The notes: generated by a model not told the origin, from the letters alone. Positions 26,219 through 35,418 are shown, counted from the stretch's first letter. The stretch is DNA of 64,000 nt from Pedobacter roseus (GCF_014395225.1 NZ_CP060723.1:2790001-2854000), one strand, 5' to 3'. Translations and numbers: made by a program.

Positions 26219-28825
26219 TTATTTTTTCTGTTCTGATAAAAAGGTAACTAAAGAGGCTAGTTCTTCGTAAGATAAAGAATTGGCCAAACCTTCAGGCATC
26301 ATCGAGTTTTCCATTTCTTTACGTGATAAAATATCACCTGCTTTGATAGTGAAAACCTCACCTGCTATATTACGCATCACTACTTTAGCAGCCGTTTCTT
26401 CAGTAATAAAGCCCATATAAGTTCGGTCGCCTTTTGCAGTAATCATTACCGTGGCAAAACCCTGCGATATAGAAGCGCTTGGTTTTAAAATCGATTCTGC
26501 AATCTGTTCGCGGTTCATGATCGAGCCGATCTGCCCCATAAACGGACCTTTCATTTTTTCGGTTTTGCTTAAACTATGGCAGGCGATACAGCCCTGGTTG
26601 TTGAATATATTTCTGCCTTTTAAAGGATCGCCCTGTAATTTATTGATGGCCAACAATACATCTTCAATAGATGATTTACCTACCTGACCTTTTTTGTTTT
26701 TAATTTTTTCGAGATCAATTTTTGGTTCTTCTGTTGCAGCCACTTTTTCTTCTTCGGCAAATTCAGCGATATCCATCCGCTGGCGCGAATTTAAATCAAC
26801 ATAAAACTGTTTGCCCTGTGCACCAGCTTTTGCTGCCTCCTCTTTTAAAAATTTCTCTATCGCAGGTGAACCTTCCCAACTTACCGCCTTAAAATAAGGA
26901 CCGTGCGAATCAGGACGCGTGCCCCACCACCAGGATGCATCATAAGCGATTTCTTTTTTATACAAACGGCCCAAAGTAACCAGGATCTGCTGTTTCAATT
27001 TCTCATCTGTTGATTGTTTGTAGTTAGCAATTAAACCATTAACCACTTTTTCGTCGTGCATGTAACGCAATGCCCAAAGTGCAAGTGTTGGGTTTTCTGT
27101 TTTAACAGCAGCGAGCAGCGCATCAACGGCATTGAGCTCAACCAAAGCACGCACTGCCAGGTGTGGCAATATAATGGCTGCATTTGGTGTAGCGTGCGGA
27201 CCTTCAGTGCCTTTTGCAGGCGCTACAAATGAAGCCGGAACTTTAGTTTGTAAAAGTACATTGGCAACTTCTGGCCTGCCCAAACGGTTTAAACCAATAA
27301 TCGAAGCAGCCTGAACACGAGGCGAAGCATCTTTTAATCCTTCTAAAAACGGTTCAACAGGTACTTTACTAATGTAAGTTTTACGGTCAGCAAGTGCTTT
27401 TAAGGCAAACTCTTTTAAGGCATTGTCTTTTGTAAATCCTATTAAAGTTTCAATACCGTTTTCTTTGGTTAGCTGTGCATAAGTATATAAGCCAGCGATA
27501 CGCACATCGAGCGCTAAAGTTTGATCGGAAGCGGTTTTTAAAGCCGTTTCAATTGCCTGTTTATTGTTACGCGAAACCAGTTCCTGTGAAGCACTTAAAC
27601 GTGCAACTGCACTATTGGATTTTAATAATTCTGTTAACTTTTTAATGGAAAGTTTCTTAACATCCGGAAAAGCTTTATAAGTCCAGTTGTTTGGTACGGC
27701 ACGCACAATATATCCTTTATCAGGACTTCCAGAATAACCTGCACCATCCCATGCCGAAAGGTAAAGTCTTCCTGATCCATCCACGTCAAGATCGGTAATC
27801 TGTGCAAGCTTGATAAATTCTTCATCCTTTTGGGTAAAAGTTGGTCCATCAGCTGTAACCCTGTGGATATAAAGCATACTTCTGCCCCAATCGGCCATCA
27901 TCGGTACGTGGTTATATTTTTCAGGCCAGTTCGGCTCATCCATAAATAAAGCACCAGTACCCGATCCACCACCTAAATCGGCCAGTGCAGGAATAATTTC
28001 GTCGGTAAAATTCTGAAACAAAACCGGATAACCATATTCACCAGATTGAATATGATGCGAAAAACGCACGTTCCATCCTCCGCCATCATTGGTGTTTTCG
28101 CGGGTAAAAACATTCATATATGGATCGATGGCTACATCATATACATTACGCGTACCGTGGGTATAAACTTCCATTTCGGTTCCATCCGGGCGTACACGCA
28201 AAATACCACCGCCTAACATGGTCAGTTTTTTACCTGAACGGTCTACCGCGTCATGAAAGCCAAAATCTCCTACAGAAATGTAAATCCAGCCGTCAATTCC
28301 CATCCTGATGCCATTGGTGGCATGGTCAGTTCCACGTTCGCGGATATATTTTGCATTACTGATGTGTTCGATAAGCGGTTTTTCAGGGCCATCTGCTTTT
28401 CCGTCGCCATCTTTATCTTCAAAAACAACTAAATTCATGCCTGTGGCCTGTTTTGTTTCTTTAGAAAAAGTGGTATGTAATACGAAAACCTGACTTCCCT
28501 GCACAATGATACCGCGGGGATTATCTACTTCAGCAAAATCAATATGCTGGTCCATTTTGCCATCATTGTCTTTATCGATGAGTTTAAGGATATGGCCTTT
28601 GCCCGGGTCCTTACCCAGAGAGCCGATCATATCAACCCCTACATAAACCTCACCTGTTGGGGCAACGGCCAAACAAGCCGGACTCGGCGTAACATCGGGG
28701 CCAGCGAAGTTGGTTATGGTTAATTCTGATGGTGGTACAGGCTGTACCTTTGGTTCGTGAAAAAAGCTTTTTATTCCAAAAAAGAACAAAGCGAAAGAAA
28801 TTAAGCTAAGAGAAAATTTGATCAT
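26219..28825 (-). CDS. Exported beta-propeller / HEAT-repeat / cytochrome c protein (PVC-type membrane-bound dehydrogenase)
   Basis: 868 residues. A signal segment is followed by a six-bladed propeller of the soluble-dehydrogenase type (about 35-385; DPGKGHILKLIDKDNDGKMD, GTDHATNGIRMG). HEAT-like helical repeats follow (about 395-620), and a C-terminal c-type cytochrome domain carries the single haem motif CIACH with a later Met ligand. Relatives are annotated as PVC-type haem-binding or membrane-bound dehydrogenases, and their substrates, probably sugars or alcohols, are rarely known. It should act in the periplasm, passing electrons to the respiratory chain. Single gene with its own terminator. 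Confidence 0.87.
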   Translation of the reverse strand: MIKFSLSLISFALFFFGIKSFFHEPKVQPVPPSELTITNFAGPDVTPSPACLAVAPTGEVYVGVDMIGSLGKDPGKGHILKLIDKDNDGKMDQHIDFAEVDNPRGIIVQGSQVFVLHTTFSKETKQATGMNLVVFEDKDGDGKADGPEKPLIEHISNAKYIRERGTDHATNGIRMGIDGWIYISVGDFGFHDAVDRSGKKLTMLGGGILRVRPDGTEMEVYTHGTRNVYDVAIDPYMNVFTRENTNDGGGWNVRFSHHIQSGEYGYPVLFQNFTDEIIPALADLGGGSGTGALFMDEPNWPEKYNHVPMMADWGRSMLYIHRVTADGPTFTQKDEEFIKLAQITDLDVDGSGRLYLSAWDGAGYSGSPDKGYIVRAVPNNWTYKAFPDVKKLSIKKLTELLKSNSAVARLSASQELVSRNNKQAIETALKTASDQTLALDVRIAGLYTYAQLTKENGIETLIGFTKDNALKEFALKALADRKTYISKVPVEPFLEGLKDASPRVQAASIIGLNRLGRPEVANVLLQTKVPASFVAPAKGTEGPHATPNAAIILPHLAVRALVELNAVDALLAAVKTENPTLALWALRYMHDEKVVNGLIANYKQSTDEKLKQQILVTLGRLYKKEIAYDASWWWGTRPDSHGPYFKAVSWEGSPAIEKFLKEEAAKAGAQGKQFYVDLNSRQRMDIAEFAEEEKVAATEEPKIDLEKIKNKKGQVGKSSIEDVLLAINKLQGDPLKGRNIFNNQGCIACHSLSKTEKMKGPFMGQIGSIMNREQIAESILKPSASISQGFATVMITAKGDRTYMGFITEETAAKVVMRNIAGEVFTIKAGDILSRKEMENSMMPEGLANSLSYEELASLVTFLSEQKK

Positions 28826-29136
28826 TTGTGTGTTATTGTTTCTTGGTTAGTTGTGTGGTAAACATACAAAAAAATCTAAATTACCTTTTGCCACAATTTT
28901 GTGTTAATTGGATAGTGAAACTGACCAGATGTTAAAAATTAGCATTTCTTTATAAGAAAAGCAGCTAGATTGCAAAATAAACAGGGTAAACCGTAATAAT
29001 CACAGGAGATTGCAGACTAAAAACCATTAAAAACAATCAATTTTAAGAAATAAGTAAATTATCGCCATTTCTATTTGGTAAACAACAGATATTTTATTAT
29101 ATTTACTAAATCCAACATTCATTAAATCAGTACGTT
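28826..29136. other. Intergenic region, nothing recognised
   Basis: AT-rich divergent region between the cytochrome gene and the small membrane protein. No hairpin, exact -7 box or repeat array was seen. Confidence 0.4.
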
Positions 29137-29307
29137 ATGAAAAATATATTTTATTTCTTCCTGACTGCCCTGATCTCCTCCATTGCATTGATACTTACAA
29201 AGGATTCATTTGATCCCGAACTGGTTTACAGCACAGTGGTGTTAATATGGATTCTGTACATTTGGTACCATATTTATGCTGCTGATAAGAGGAATTACAG
29301 CGAGTAG
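29137..29307 (+). CDS. Small membrane protein, 56 residues, two transmembrane segments
   Basis: MKNIFYFFLTALISSIALIL is a first hydrophobic helix. A polar turn (TKDSFDPEL) and a second helix (VYSTVVLIWILYIWYHIY) follow, ending in a charged tail. The content strongly suggests a real membrane peptide. Function unknown; it precedes the desaturase gene by 332 bp and may be transcribed alone. Confidence 0.55.
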   Translation: MKNIFYFFLTALISSIALILTKDSFDPELVYSTVVLIWILYIWYHIYAADKRNYSE

Positions 29308-29536
29308 CTTGTATCTTGATTAGATTATATATCCTGCAAAATGGTGTGGGCTGAAAGTATATTGTCTAATATTATTAATCTCATAACCCACCGGCACCTT
29401 TCGCTATAGACACAATTAGTGTTTTATCTCTGTGTGTGGACTATTTTTAACTAAATACGGCCTTTATTTAACGTTTCATGTAGTTAAATCAATAAGGAAA
29501 GTTATTACCTTCGTGGAAAACTAAAACAGGCGCGTT

Positions 29537-29544
29537 TACGTTTG
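29537..29544 (+). promoter_or_regulatory. -7 promoter element of the desaturase gene
   Basis: TACGTTTG matches TAnnTTTG exactly, 95 nt before the start codon. The rest of the 29308-29639 interval holds no gene. Confidence 0.5.
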
Positions 29545-29563
29545 TATTAGCAGCGGGACAAAA

Positions 29564-29579
29564 TTGTTTCGCGAAACAA
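29564..29579. promoter_or_regulatory. Perfect 16-bp palindrome, candidate operator of the desaturase gene
   Basis: TTGTTTCGCGAAACAA is its own reverse complement. It lies 19 bp past the -7 box and 60 bp before the start codon, where a repressor would block initiation or early elongation. No regulator gene is adjacent. Confidence 0.45.
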
Positions 29580-29639
29580 AAAAGCTTAATGAACTTGGAG
29601 TATCGACCTTGTACATGGGGTAGATAAGAGCACAAGATC

Positions 29640-30719
29640 ATGAAATCAAAAGCAAAATTCCCATGTTTACCGGGAAACTCCTTTTACGCTGAGGTACGCC
29701 GAAGGGTAAACAACGACTTTAAGGAAAACAACAGAAGTACCAACGCCAACAAACTGATGTGGTTTAAAGCCTGTTTGTTCCTTACGGTATTTTTGGCCCT
29801 TTATTTAATGATATTGCTTTTACCTTTACATGCCCTCATCCTTACTGGCTTAACCATTTTAATGGGTGCAACCTGTGCCTTTATCGGTTTTAACATTTGT
29901 CACGATGCCATTCACGGTTCTTTTTCGAGTTCTAAACGCACCAATTCGTTTTTCAGTTTTTTGTTTAATATGGTAGGTGCAAGTCCTTACGTTTGGAACA
30001 TCACCCACAATGTGGTGCACCATACTTATACCAATATTCCAGGGCATGATGAAGATATCGAAGTGGCGCCGGGACTGATCCGTATATGTAATGAAGATGA
30101 ATTAAAACCACACCAGCGTTTTCAGCAATGGTATGCTTTTCCTTTGTACAGCCTTGCTTCGCTATCCTGGGTTTTCAGGAAAGATTATAAAAAGTTTTTC
30201 CAGAAAAGTGTTGGCGCTCACCAGAGCAAACACCCAAAAGTTGAATATTTTAACCTGTTTTTCTACAAATTCCTTTACTATTTCATTTTTATTGGATTAC
30301 CTATACTGGTGATACCACTATTGTGGTGGCAGGTTGTTATCGGTTTTGTAATATTACACATGGCCCAGGGCTTAACAATGGGCCTTGTTTTTCAACTGGC
30401 ACACGTAGTAGAAGGTACAACTTTCCCTATTACCAATGCAGAAGGCAATATGGAAGAAGCCTGGGCAGAACACCAGATGCGTACTACGGCCAACTTTGCA
30501 ACAGAGTGCCGGGTTTCTGCCTTTTTTCTGGGCGGTTTAAACCGACAGATAGAACACCACCTTTTCCCTAAAATCTGCCACGTGCATTATGGAAGGATAT
30601 CGGGCATTGTAAAACAAACTGCGCTTGAATTCGGGCTGCCCTATCATGAAAACACCACCTTCTTATCAGCATTGCGTTCGCACTTTAGGATATTGAAGAA
30701 GATGGGAAGGGTTGAATAG
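29640..30719 (+). CDS. Membrane fatty-acid (acyl-lipid or acyl-CoA) desaturase
   Basis: 359 residues with four transmembrane segments. The three histidine boxes of the di-iron desaturases are intact: HDAIHGS, HNVVHHTY and QIEHHLFP. The QxxHH third box is typical of the front-end/linoleoyl-type group, although no cytochrome b5 domain is fused here. It introduces a double bond into fatty acyl chains at the inner membrane, probably to adjust fluidity. It has its own promoter and a candidate operator. The stop codon is embedded in a heptad repeat array. Confidence 0.9.
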   Translation: MKSKAKFPCLPGNSFYAEVRRRVNNDFKENNRSTNANKLMWFKACLFLTVFLALYLMILLLPLHALILTGLTILMGATCAFIGFNICHDAIHGSFSSSKRTNSFFSFLFNMVGASPYVWNITHNVVHHTYTNIPGHDEDIEVAPGLIRICNEDELKPHQRFQQWYAFPLYSLASLSWVFRKDYKKFFQKSVGAHQSKHPKVEYFNLFFYKFLYYFIFIGLPILVIPLLWWQVVIGFVILHMAQGLTMGLVFQLAHVVEGTTFPITNAEGNMEEAWAEHQMRTTANFATECRVSAFFLGGLNRQIEHHLFPKICHVHYGRISGIVKQTALEFGLPYHENTTFLSALRSHFRILKKMGRVE

Positions 30720-30749
30720 TCGAAAGTCTTTAGTCACGAGTCTTTAGTC
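30718..30749 (+). repeat. Heptanucleotide array AGTCnnn, five copies, overlapping a stop codon
   Basis: AGTC at 30718, 30725, 30732, 30739 and 30746, exactly 7 bp apart. The first copy overlaps the TAG of the desaturase gene (30717-30719). Confidence 0.8.
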
Positions 30750-30947
30750 CAAATTGATTATAGGATTAATAAAAATATCGATTCTCCAATAGAAATTGAG
30801 CTGTGAGCGGAGTCTAAGAGTATTTTAGTTAAGTGTTTGTCGTTCGGCGCTCCGAGCCAGTTAACCGATTAACCAACCTACCGTCTTTACACAAACTTAA
30901 CACATCCCCCATTCCTACAAAAGGCAGATCTTTTTATCTTTAGCAAT

Positions 30948-31535
30948 ATGTATTGGTACGAAGAAGAGGTTAAGCAATTAGAACGAAAGCATCGCTTAGA
31001 CCGTGAGCATGCCGGGATTATTTTCTATGGAAGTTCATCTATCCGTTTATGGAACAGCCTGGAAGATGATTTCGACTTCACCAAAGTAACCAATCTGGGG
31101 TTTGGAGGATCTACTTTAGCTGCCTGTGTATGGTTTTTCGAGAGGATTATGACCGATTACAAGCCAAAAGCCCTTATGGTTTATGCCGGTGATAACGATT
31201 TGGGCGATGGCAGAAATCCTGAAGAAATCTTTATATTTTTCCAGCAACTGATGGTAAAAGTTAACCTCAGGTTTGGAAACCTGCCCTGTTATTTTATTTC
31301 ATTAAAACCAAGTATCCACCGCTGGCATATTGCCGATCAGTTTAGGTACACCAATAACCTTATTGAGAGCGAGATTATCAAACTTAATGGTAACTGGAAA
31401 TTTATCGATGTATTTAAGAAAATGCTGGATAAATCGGGTTATCCGAATGCCTCACTTTACGATCACGATGGGCTGCATCTAAGCGAGGAAGGCTACCGCC
31501 TGTGGACAGAATCGGTTAAGGAAAAAATAGGTTAA
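30948..31535 (+). CDS. Cytoplasmic SGNH/GDSL hydrolase
   Basis: 195 residues with no signal peptide. Block I is FYGSSSIRLW with the nucleophile Ser, a block II Gly is in NLGFGGSTL, block III is YAGDNDLG, and the C-terminal DHDGLHLSEEGY supplies the catalytic Asp-His pair. This is a lipase/acylhydrolase of the SGNH superfamily; substrate unknown. TATCTTTA about 12 nt before the start is a one-mismatch -7 box. The esterase gene follows 64 bp later on the same strand. Confidence 0.85.
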   Translation: MYWYEEEVKQLERKHRLDREHAGIIFYGSSSIRLWNSLEDDFDFTKVTNLGFGGSTLAACVWFFERIMTDYKPKALMVYAGDNDLGDGRNPEEIFIFFQQLMVKVNLRFGNLPCYFISLKPSIHRWHIADQFRYTNNLIESEIIKLNGNWKFIDVFKKMLDKSGYPNASLYDHDGLHLSEEGYRLWTESVKEKIG

Positions 31536-31599
31536 TCATTACTGTTAATTAATATCCTGATAACATCGGAGCCCTATTTTTCCATAAAGTTTTTAACAG

Positions 31600-32328
31600 A
31601 TGAACAGGGAATACCACAAATGGTTCAGCCATAATCTGCAACGGGATATGGAGCTGCTGGTTTTCGGGCACAGCGGAAGGGCAGTTATCTTTTTTCCCAC
31701 GCGTATGGCCAGGTTTTACGATTATGAAAACTGGGGGATTATCGCTTCGCTGAGTCAACAAATCGAAAATGGCGAGCTTCAGGTTTTCTGTGTGGATAGT
31801 ATTGATGGCGAAAGTTTTTATAATGACGATGTATTTCCTTCCGTTAGGATTGAGCGCCATTTACAGTACGAAAAATATCTTTTAGAAGAAGTAATGTCGC
31901 TGATCTACCAGAAGAATGATGGTAATTATATAGAAACAGCTGGTTGTAGCATGGGTGCTTATCATGCCATCAATCTGGCGATGAAATATCCCTGGTTATT
32001 TAAAAAGGCGGTGGGCATTAGCGGAAGGTACGATCTTACGGATAATATAGGTGATTTCAGGGACCTGCTGAACGGATTCCGTGATGAAAAAGTATATTTC
32101 AACATGCCGGCGCAATACCTGGCCAACCTTCATGATGATAAATTGCTTTCGGAAGTGAGAAATATAGAAATTATTCTGGCCGTGGGCGAAACAGATCCAT
32201 TTTTAAGCGGAAACCAACACCTCAGCAGCCTCTTATGGGAGAAAGGTGTACCCAACCAGTTCCACACCTGGGAAAGCAATGCACACCGCCCCCATTACTG
32301 GCGAAAAATGGCACCGATGTACATTTAA
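31600..32328 (+). CDS. Alpha/beta-hydrolase esterase (esterase D/PHB-depolymerase-like)
   Basis: 242 residues, no signal peptide. The nucleophile elbow is GCSMGAYHA (Ser in GxSxG). The general acid/base residues are probably Asp in VGETDPFLSG and His in ESNAHRPHYW near the C-terminus. The fold matches the esterase family with a lidless core. It is likely transcribed with the preceding SGNH gene. Substrate unknown. Confidence 0.82.
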   Translation: MNREYHKWFSHNLQRDMELLVFGHSGRAVIFFPTRMARFYDYENWGIIASLSQQIENGELQVFCVDSIDGESFYNDDVFPSVRIERHLQYEKYLLEEVMSLIYQKNDGNYIETAGCSMGAYHAINLAMKYPWLFKKAVGISGRYDLTDNIGDFRDLLNGFRDEKVYFNMPAQYLANLHDDKLLSEVRNIEIILAVGETDPFLSGNQHLSSLLWEKGVPNQFHTWESNAHRPHYWRKMAPMYI

Positions 32329-32337
32329 GGTCTATAA

Positions 32338-32868
32338 TTATTGTATTGCAGGCGTATAATACTGCTTAACATAAATGGTATCATAAGGTACATTTGATCC
32401 TGCCACAGATAGAACAATATTCGATTCTAACAACCACTTTTCAGGTTCAGCATTATTTTTAGCCACTTTTATTCCTTTAACCGTTCCTTTTAATGCTTTA
32501 AGTTCGATACCAAAACATGTAGGACAGCCAGAGACGAATTTTACCTTACCGGCCTGCACATCTGCATCGTTCAATAAAAATTTATCTCCTGCCATAGGAG
32601 CTTGAAAATACATCCAGCTTGTGGTATACTTCCCTGCATTCCTGGCCCAAAAAATCCGGTGCTGCCCAACTGTTGTATTTAACCAGTTACCGTCCATCGA
32701 AGCATTATTTGCATACTGAAAATGACAGGATGTACCCAGCGGACAAGCGGTTAAATTTTGATCATCAACCGTAAAATCCATCGGATCTTCAGTTTTCTTT
32801 TTACAGGCGAACAGCATTGTTAATGCAATTAAAAGAATAGCGGTTGTTTTGAAAGCGTTTTTCATCAT
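32338..32868 (-). CDS. Lipoprotein of unknown function with a candidate Pho-like site
   Basis: 176 residues, lipobox LFAC followed by KKKTEDPMD. The mature part has four Cys in two groups (LTACPLGTSC and SGCPTC), which may form disulfides, and is otherwise beta-rich. No family recognised. The promoter region holds the same 16-base sequence as the TonB receptor gene at 40.5 kb. It could therefore belong to the same regulon as the phosphate-scavenging genes. Confidence 0.7.
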   Translation of the reverse strand: MMKNAFKTTAILLIALTMLFACKKKTEDPMDFTVDDQNLTACPLGTSCHFQYANNASMDGNWLNTTVGQHRIFWARNAGKYTTSWMYFQAPMAGDKFLLNDADVQAGKVKFVSGCPTCFGIELKALKGTVKGIKVAKNNAEPEKWLLESNIVLSVAGSNVPYDTIYVKQYYTPAIQ

Positions 32869-32919
32869 TTAGTTTTGTAAAGGATACGGTGAAAAACAGG
32901 GTAACGCTACAACCTGTAT

Positions 32920-32935
32920 ATTAAGTTTATGTTAA
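32920..32935 (-). promoter_or_regulatory. Pho-box-like site, copy A
   Basis: The minus strand reads TTAACATAAACTTAAT, two TTAA half-sites 11 bp apart. The same 16 bases occur at 40548-40563. Ten bases downstream is TAGCGTTA, a weak -7-like element, 45 nt before the lipoprotein start. Confidence 0.5.
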
Positions 32936-33022
32936 ATAAAACAAGGCTATTGAAAGAAATAAAATTATCTGATTTTGAAAGTTGAAAACCTATAATTTAA
33001 TGTTGATTGAACAAGAAAACAT

Positions 33023-33030
33023 TAAGTTTG
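33023..33030 (+). promoter_or_regulatory. -7 promoter element of the HAD phosphatase gene
   Basis: TAAGTTTG matches TAnnTTTG exactly and lies 29 nt before the ATG at 33060. It falls inside the N-terminal extension of the longest frame (start 32982), which argues for the shorter protein. Confidence 0.5.
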
Positions 33031-33059
33031 CATACAAGCTGATTAAATCTACAAAAAAC

Positions 33060-33842
33060 ATGAAACAAGGATTATTAATAGATATGGATGGGGTGATTTA
33101 TAGCGGAGAGGCACTCATATCCGGAGCAGACAAATTCATTAAAAACCTGATCGATGAGGCAATCCCTTTCGCATTTATGACCAATAACAGCCAGAGAACT
33201 CCATTAGAAGTGGTACGCAAATTAAAGGGACTGGGAATAAAAGTTGAAGAAAGCCATGTATATACGAGTGCGATGGCTACGGCTAAATTTCTTTCGGATC
33301 AAAGCCCAAAAGGTACGGCTTATGTATTGGGCGAAGGTGGTTTATTGAGCAGTTTACACGATCATGGCATCACATTGGTAAATACCGACCCGGAATTTGT
33401 GGTACTTGGAGAAGGCAGAAATTTCACCCTTGAAATGGTTCAAAGGGCTGTAGATATGATCCTTGCAGGAGCAAAATTTATTACCACTAACAGGGATCCC
33501 TCGCCTAAAAAACCCGGATGGAATAATTTAGGTATCGCTGCAACCACCGCCATGATTGAAGAAGCCACAGGCAGAAAAGCGTTTGTTACGGGTAAACCAA
33601 GCCCCGTGATGATGCGCTCTGCCCGTAAGTTTTTAGGATTGGAAACAAGCGAAACTACGGTCATCGGCGATACGATGGAAACCGACATTCAGGGTGGTGT
33701 GCAAATGGGCTATAAAACAATCTTGGTACTTTCAGGCATATCGAGCAAAGATACTTTGGGTCATTATGCTTTTAAACCTGATATGATTGCCAGTTCTGTT
33801 GATGAGATTAAGTTTCCATTAACCTGGTGGGAGGAGAAGTAG
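33060..33842 (+). CDS. HAD-superfamily IIA phosphatase (NagD/phosphoglycolate-phosphatase-like)
   Basis: 260 residues from the ATG at 33060, chosen because motif I comes almost at once (LLIDMDGVIYSG) and a -7 box lies upstream. Motif II is FMTNNSQRTP, the C2 cap is present, motif III Lys is in VTGKPSPVMM, and motif IV is IGDTMETDIQGG. It should dephosphorylate small phosphorylated metabolites in the cytoplasm. Its stop codon lies at the start of a degenerate heptad array. Confidence 0.88.
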   Translation: MKQGLLIDMDGVIYSGEALISGADKFIKNLIDEAIPFAFMTNNSQRTPLEVVRKLKGLGIKVEESHVYTSAMATAKFLSDQSPKGTAYVLGEGGLLSSLHDHGITLVNTDPEFVVLGEGRNFTLEMVQRAVDMILAGAKFITTNRDPSPKKPGWNNLGIAATTAMIEEATGRKAFVTGKPSPVMMRSARKFLGLETSETTVIGDTMETDIQGGVQMGYKTILVLSGISSKDTLGHYAFKPDMIASSVDEIKFPLTWWEEK

Positions 33843-33872
33843 TTTGGAGCCGGGAGTTTTGAGTCCAGAGCC
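33841..33872 (+). repeat. Degenerate heptad array overlapping a stop codon
   Basis: AGTT, AGCC, AGTT, AGTC and AGCC start at 33841, 33848, 33855, 33862 and 33869, exactly 7 bp apart. The first unit shares two bases with the TAG of the HAD gene (33840-33842). Confidence 0.65.
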
Positions 33873-33898
33873 TAAAAATCAGAGTCGATAAAATGTAC

Positions 33899-33970
33899 TG
33901 TCAGATGTTACCATCTGACAGTTAGAGATATTATGAATTCAGTAAAGTGTCAGATGGTAACATCTGACAC
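33899..33970. repeat. Paired hairpin repeat (REP-like) between convergent genes
   Basis: Two hairpins, 33899-33922 and 33947-33970, each pair CAGATG-containing arms of 10 bp over 4-base loops (TTAC and GTAA). The central 22 bases of one are the exact reverse complement of the other, so the pair forms a large inverted repeat with a 24-bp spacer. It lies between the HAD gene and the alkaline phosphatase gene and could also terminate both. Confidence 0.75.
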
Positions 33971-34014
33971 CGCGCGAGAATATCGTATGAACAAATGACT
34001 AATGAACCAATGAA

Positions 34015-35418
34015 CTATTTCCCTAACAAAAAATGTTCTGGCATTTCGGCCGCTTTTAACATGAAGTTGTGCAGTTCGTAGTTTTTAACAAAAGGCTTTA
34101 GCTGCTCAGATCCCGGGCCGAACATGGTCAGTTCTACATAATCGCCTGTATGGTTCATCCCTGCCCATTGTACATCGGTGTATTTGCCTAAAATTTTTCC
34201 ATATTCGTAAAAAGGAAGATTGGCTTCGTTATACAATTGACCCGGAACAATATCTTTAAAATGGCTTAGCAACGATTTTACATCTTCGCTTTTCATTTCG
34301 ATGCCCTGATTTTCTTTAATCATATCCATGATCTTCTGCTCGCTGAACGATTGATTCAATTGTGCAAGTAACCAGGTATTGCTATGCTTAAAACGCTGAA
34401 GACTATCGAATTTTTTATTGGCTTCATCAGCGTAAAACAAACCCGGATTTGAGTTGCCATGGTCGGTGGTGATGATCACTAAGGTATCACCATCTTTTTC
34501 AGCAAATTCGATTACTTTACCCACTGCTTCATCAAAGGCCAGCTGGTCGAAAATCAATCCACCCAAATCGTTTGAGTGGGCTGCCCAATCTACTTTTCCA
34601 CCTTCAACCTGTAATGCAAAACCATCTTTATGATCTTTCATTAACTCAATCGCTTTCATGGTCATTTCAGCAAGTGTAGGAATTGTTTTCTGCAATTCTG
34701 TATCGTGCATACGGTCTACCTCATAAGGCAATCCATCTTCAGCAAATAAACCTAAAACAGGCTTCGATTTATCTAAAGCCAGCATTTCGTTCCTGTTTTC
34801 GGCCACTTTATATCCCTGGGTAAGAAATTTTGGAATCAGGCTCCCTCCTGCCCGGTGTTCTCCGAAATATTTACTACCACCGCCCATCATCACGTCGAAT
34901 TTTAAACCAAGATAGATTTCAGCAATAATATCCTGTCCGCCACGGTTATCAATATTCACACAAAATCCTGCCGGCGTAGCATGTGTAATCGGAACAGTAG
35001 TTACACAACCTACCTTCTTACCTTTTTCTTTAAATTTCTGAAGGATAGGCTGAGGTTTCTCGCCATTCATTCCAACATTTAACGAACCATTTTTAACACG
35101 CATGCCTCCACCCCATGATGAGCTCGCCGCAGCAGAATCGGTAACCATCGAACTTGCCGAAGCGGTGTCCATCAAAGCGCGAACAGCTTTGTTATCGCGG
35201 TATAAACCCAACCATTTGCTGCTCCGTCCATAGGCACGGTTGGCATAGAGATCTGCCATGTTTAAAGTACCTGTACTCATTCCATCGCTCACCATCATAA
35301 TGATGTTTTTTGCTTTCTTTGTACCGCCAACCGGAGCGGCCATTACCTCTTTTAACCCAACAAGTGGTACACTTAAGCCAGCCAATAAGCCACCTTTTAA
35401 TAACGATCTTCTATTCAT
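34015..35418 (-). CDS. Exported alkaline phosphatase (PhoA family)
   Basis: 467 residues. The N-terminus MNRRSLLKGG followed by a hydrophobic stretch looks like a Tat signal. The metal site MVSDG near the N-terminus, the catalytic Ser in VTDSAAASSSWGGG, and later VEGGKVDWAAHSND and ITTDHGNSNPG carry the zinc/magnesium ligands of alkaline phosphatases. It frees inorganic phosphate from organic monoesters in the periplasm. It is preceded by a small exported protein gene (21 bp gap), and a weak Pho-like site lies upstream of that pair. Confidence 0.92.
   Translation of the reverse strand: MNRRSLLKGGLLAGLSVPLVGLKEVMAAPVGGTKKAKNIIMMVSDGMSTGTLNMADLYANRAYGRSSKWLGLYRDNKAVRALMDTASASSMVTDSAAASSSWGGGMRVKNGSLNVGMNGEKPQPILQKFKEKGKKVGCVTTVPITHATPAGFCVNIDNRGGQDIIAEIYLGLKFDVMMGGGSKYFGEHRAGGSLIPKFLTQGYKVAENRNEMLALDKSKPVLGLFAEDGLPYEVDRMHDTELQKTIPTLAEMTMKAIELMKDHKDGFALQVEGGKVDWAAHSNDLGGLIFDQLAFDEAVGKVIEFAEKDGDTLVIITTDHGNSNPGLFYADEANKKFDSLQRFKHSNTWLLAQLNQSFSEQKIMDMIKENQGIEMKSEDVKSLLSHFKDIVPGQLYNEANLPFYEYGKILGKYTDVQWAGMNHTGDYVELTMFGPGSEQLKPFVKNYELHNFMLKAAEMPEHFLLGK

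Noticed and set aside
33841..34014. Possible CRISPR-like array
   Set aside because: The two repeat copies are inverted relative to each other and fold as hairpins; there are no evenly spaced direct repeats or cas genes.
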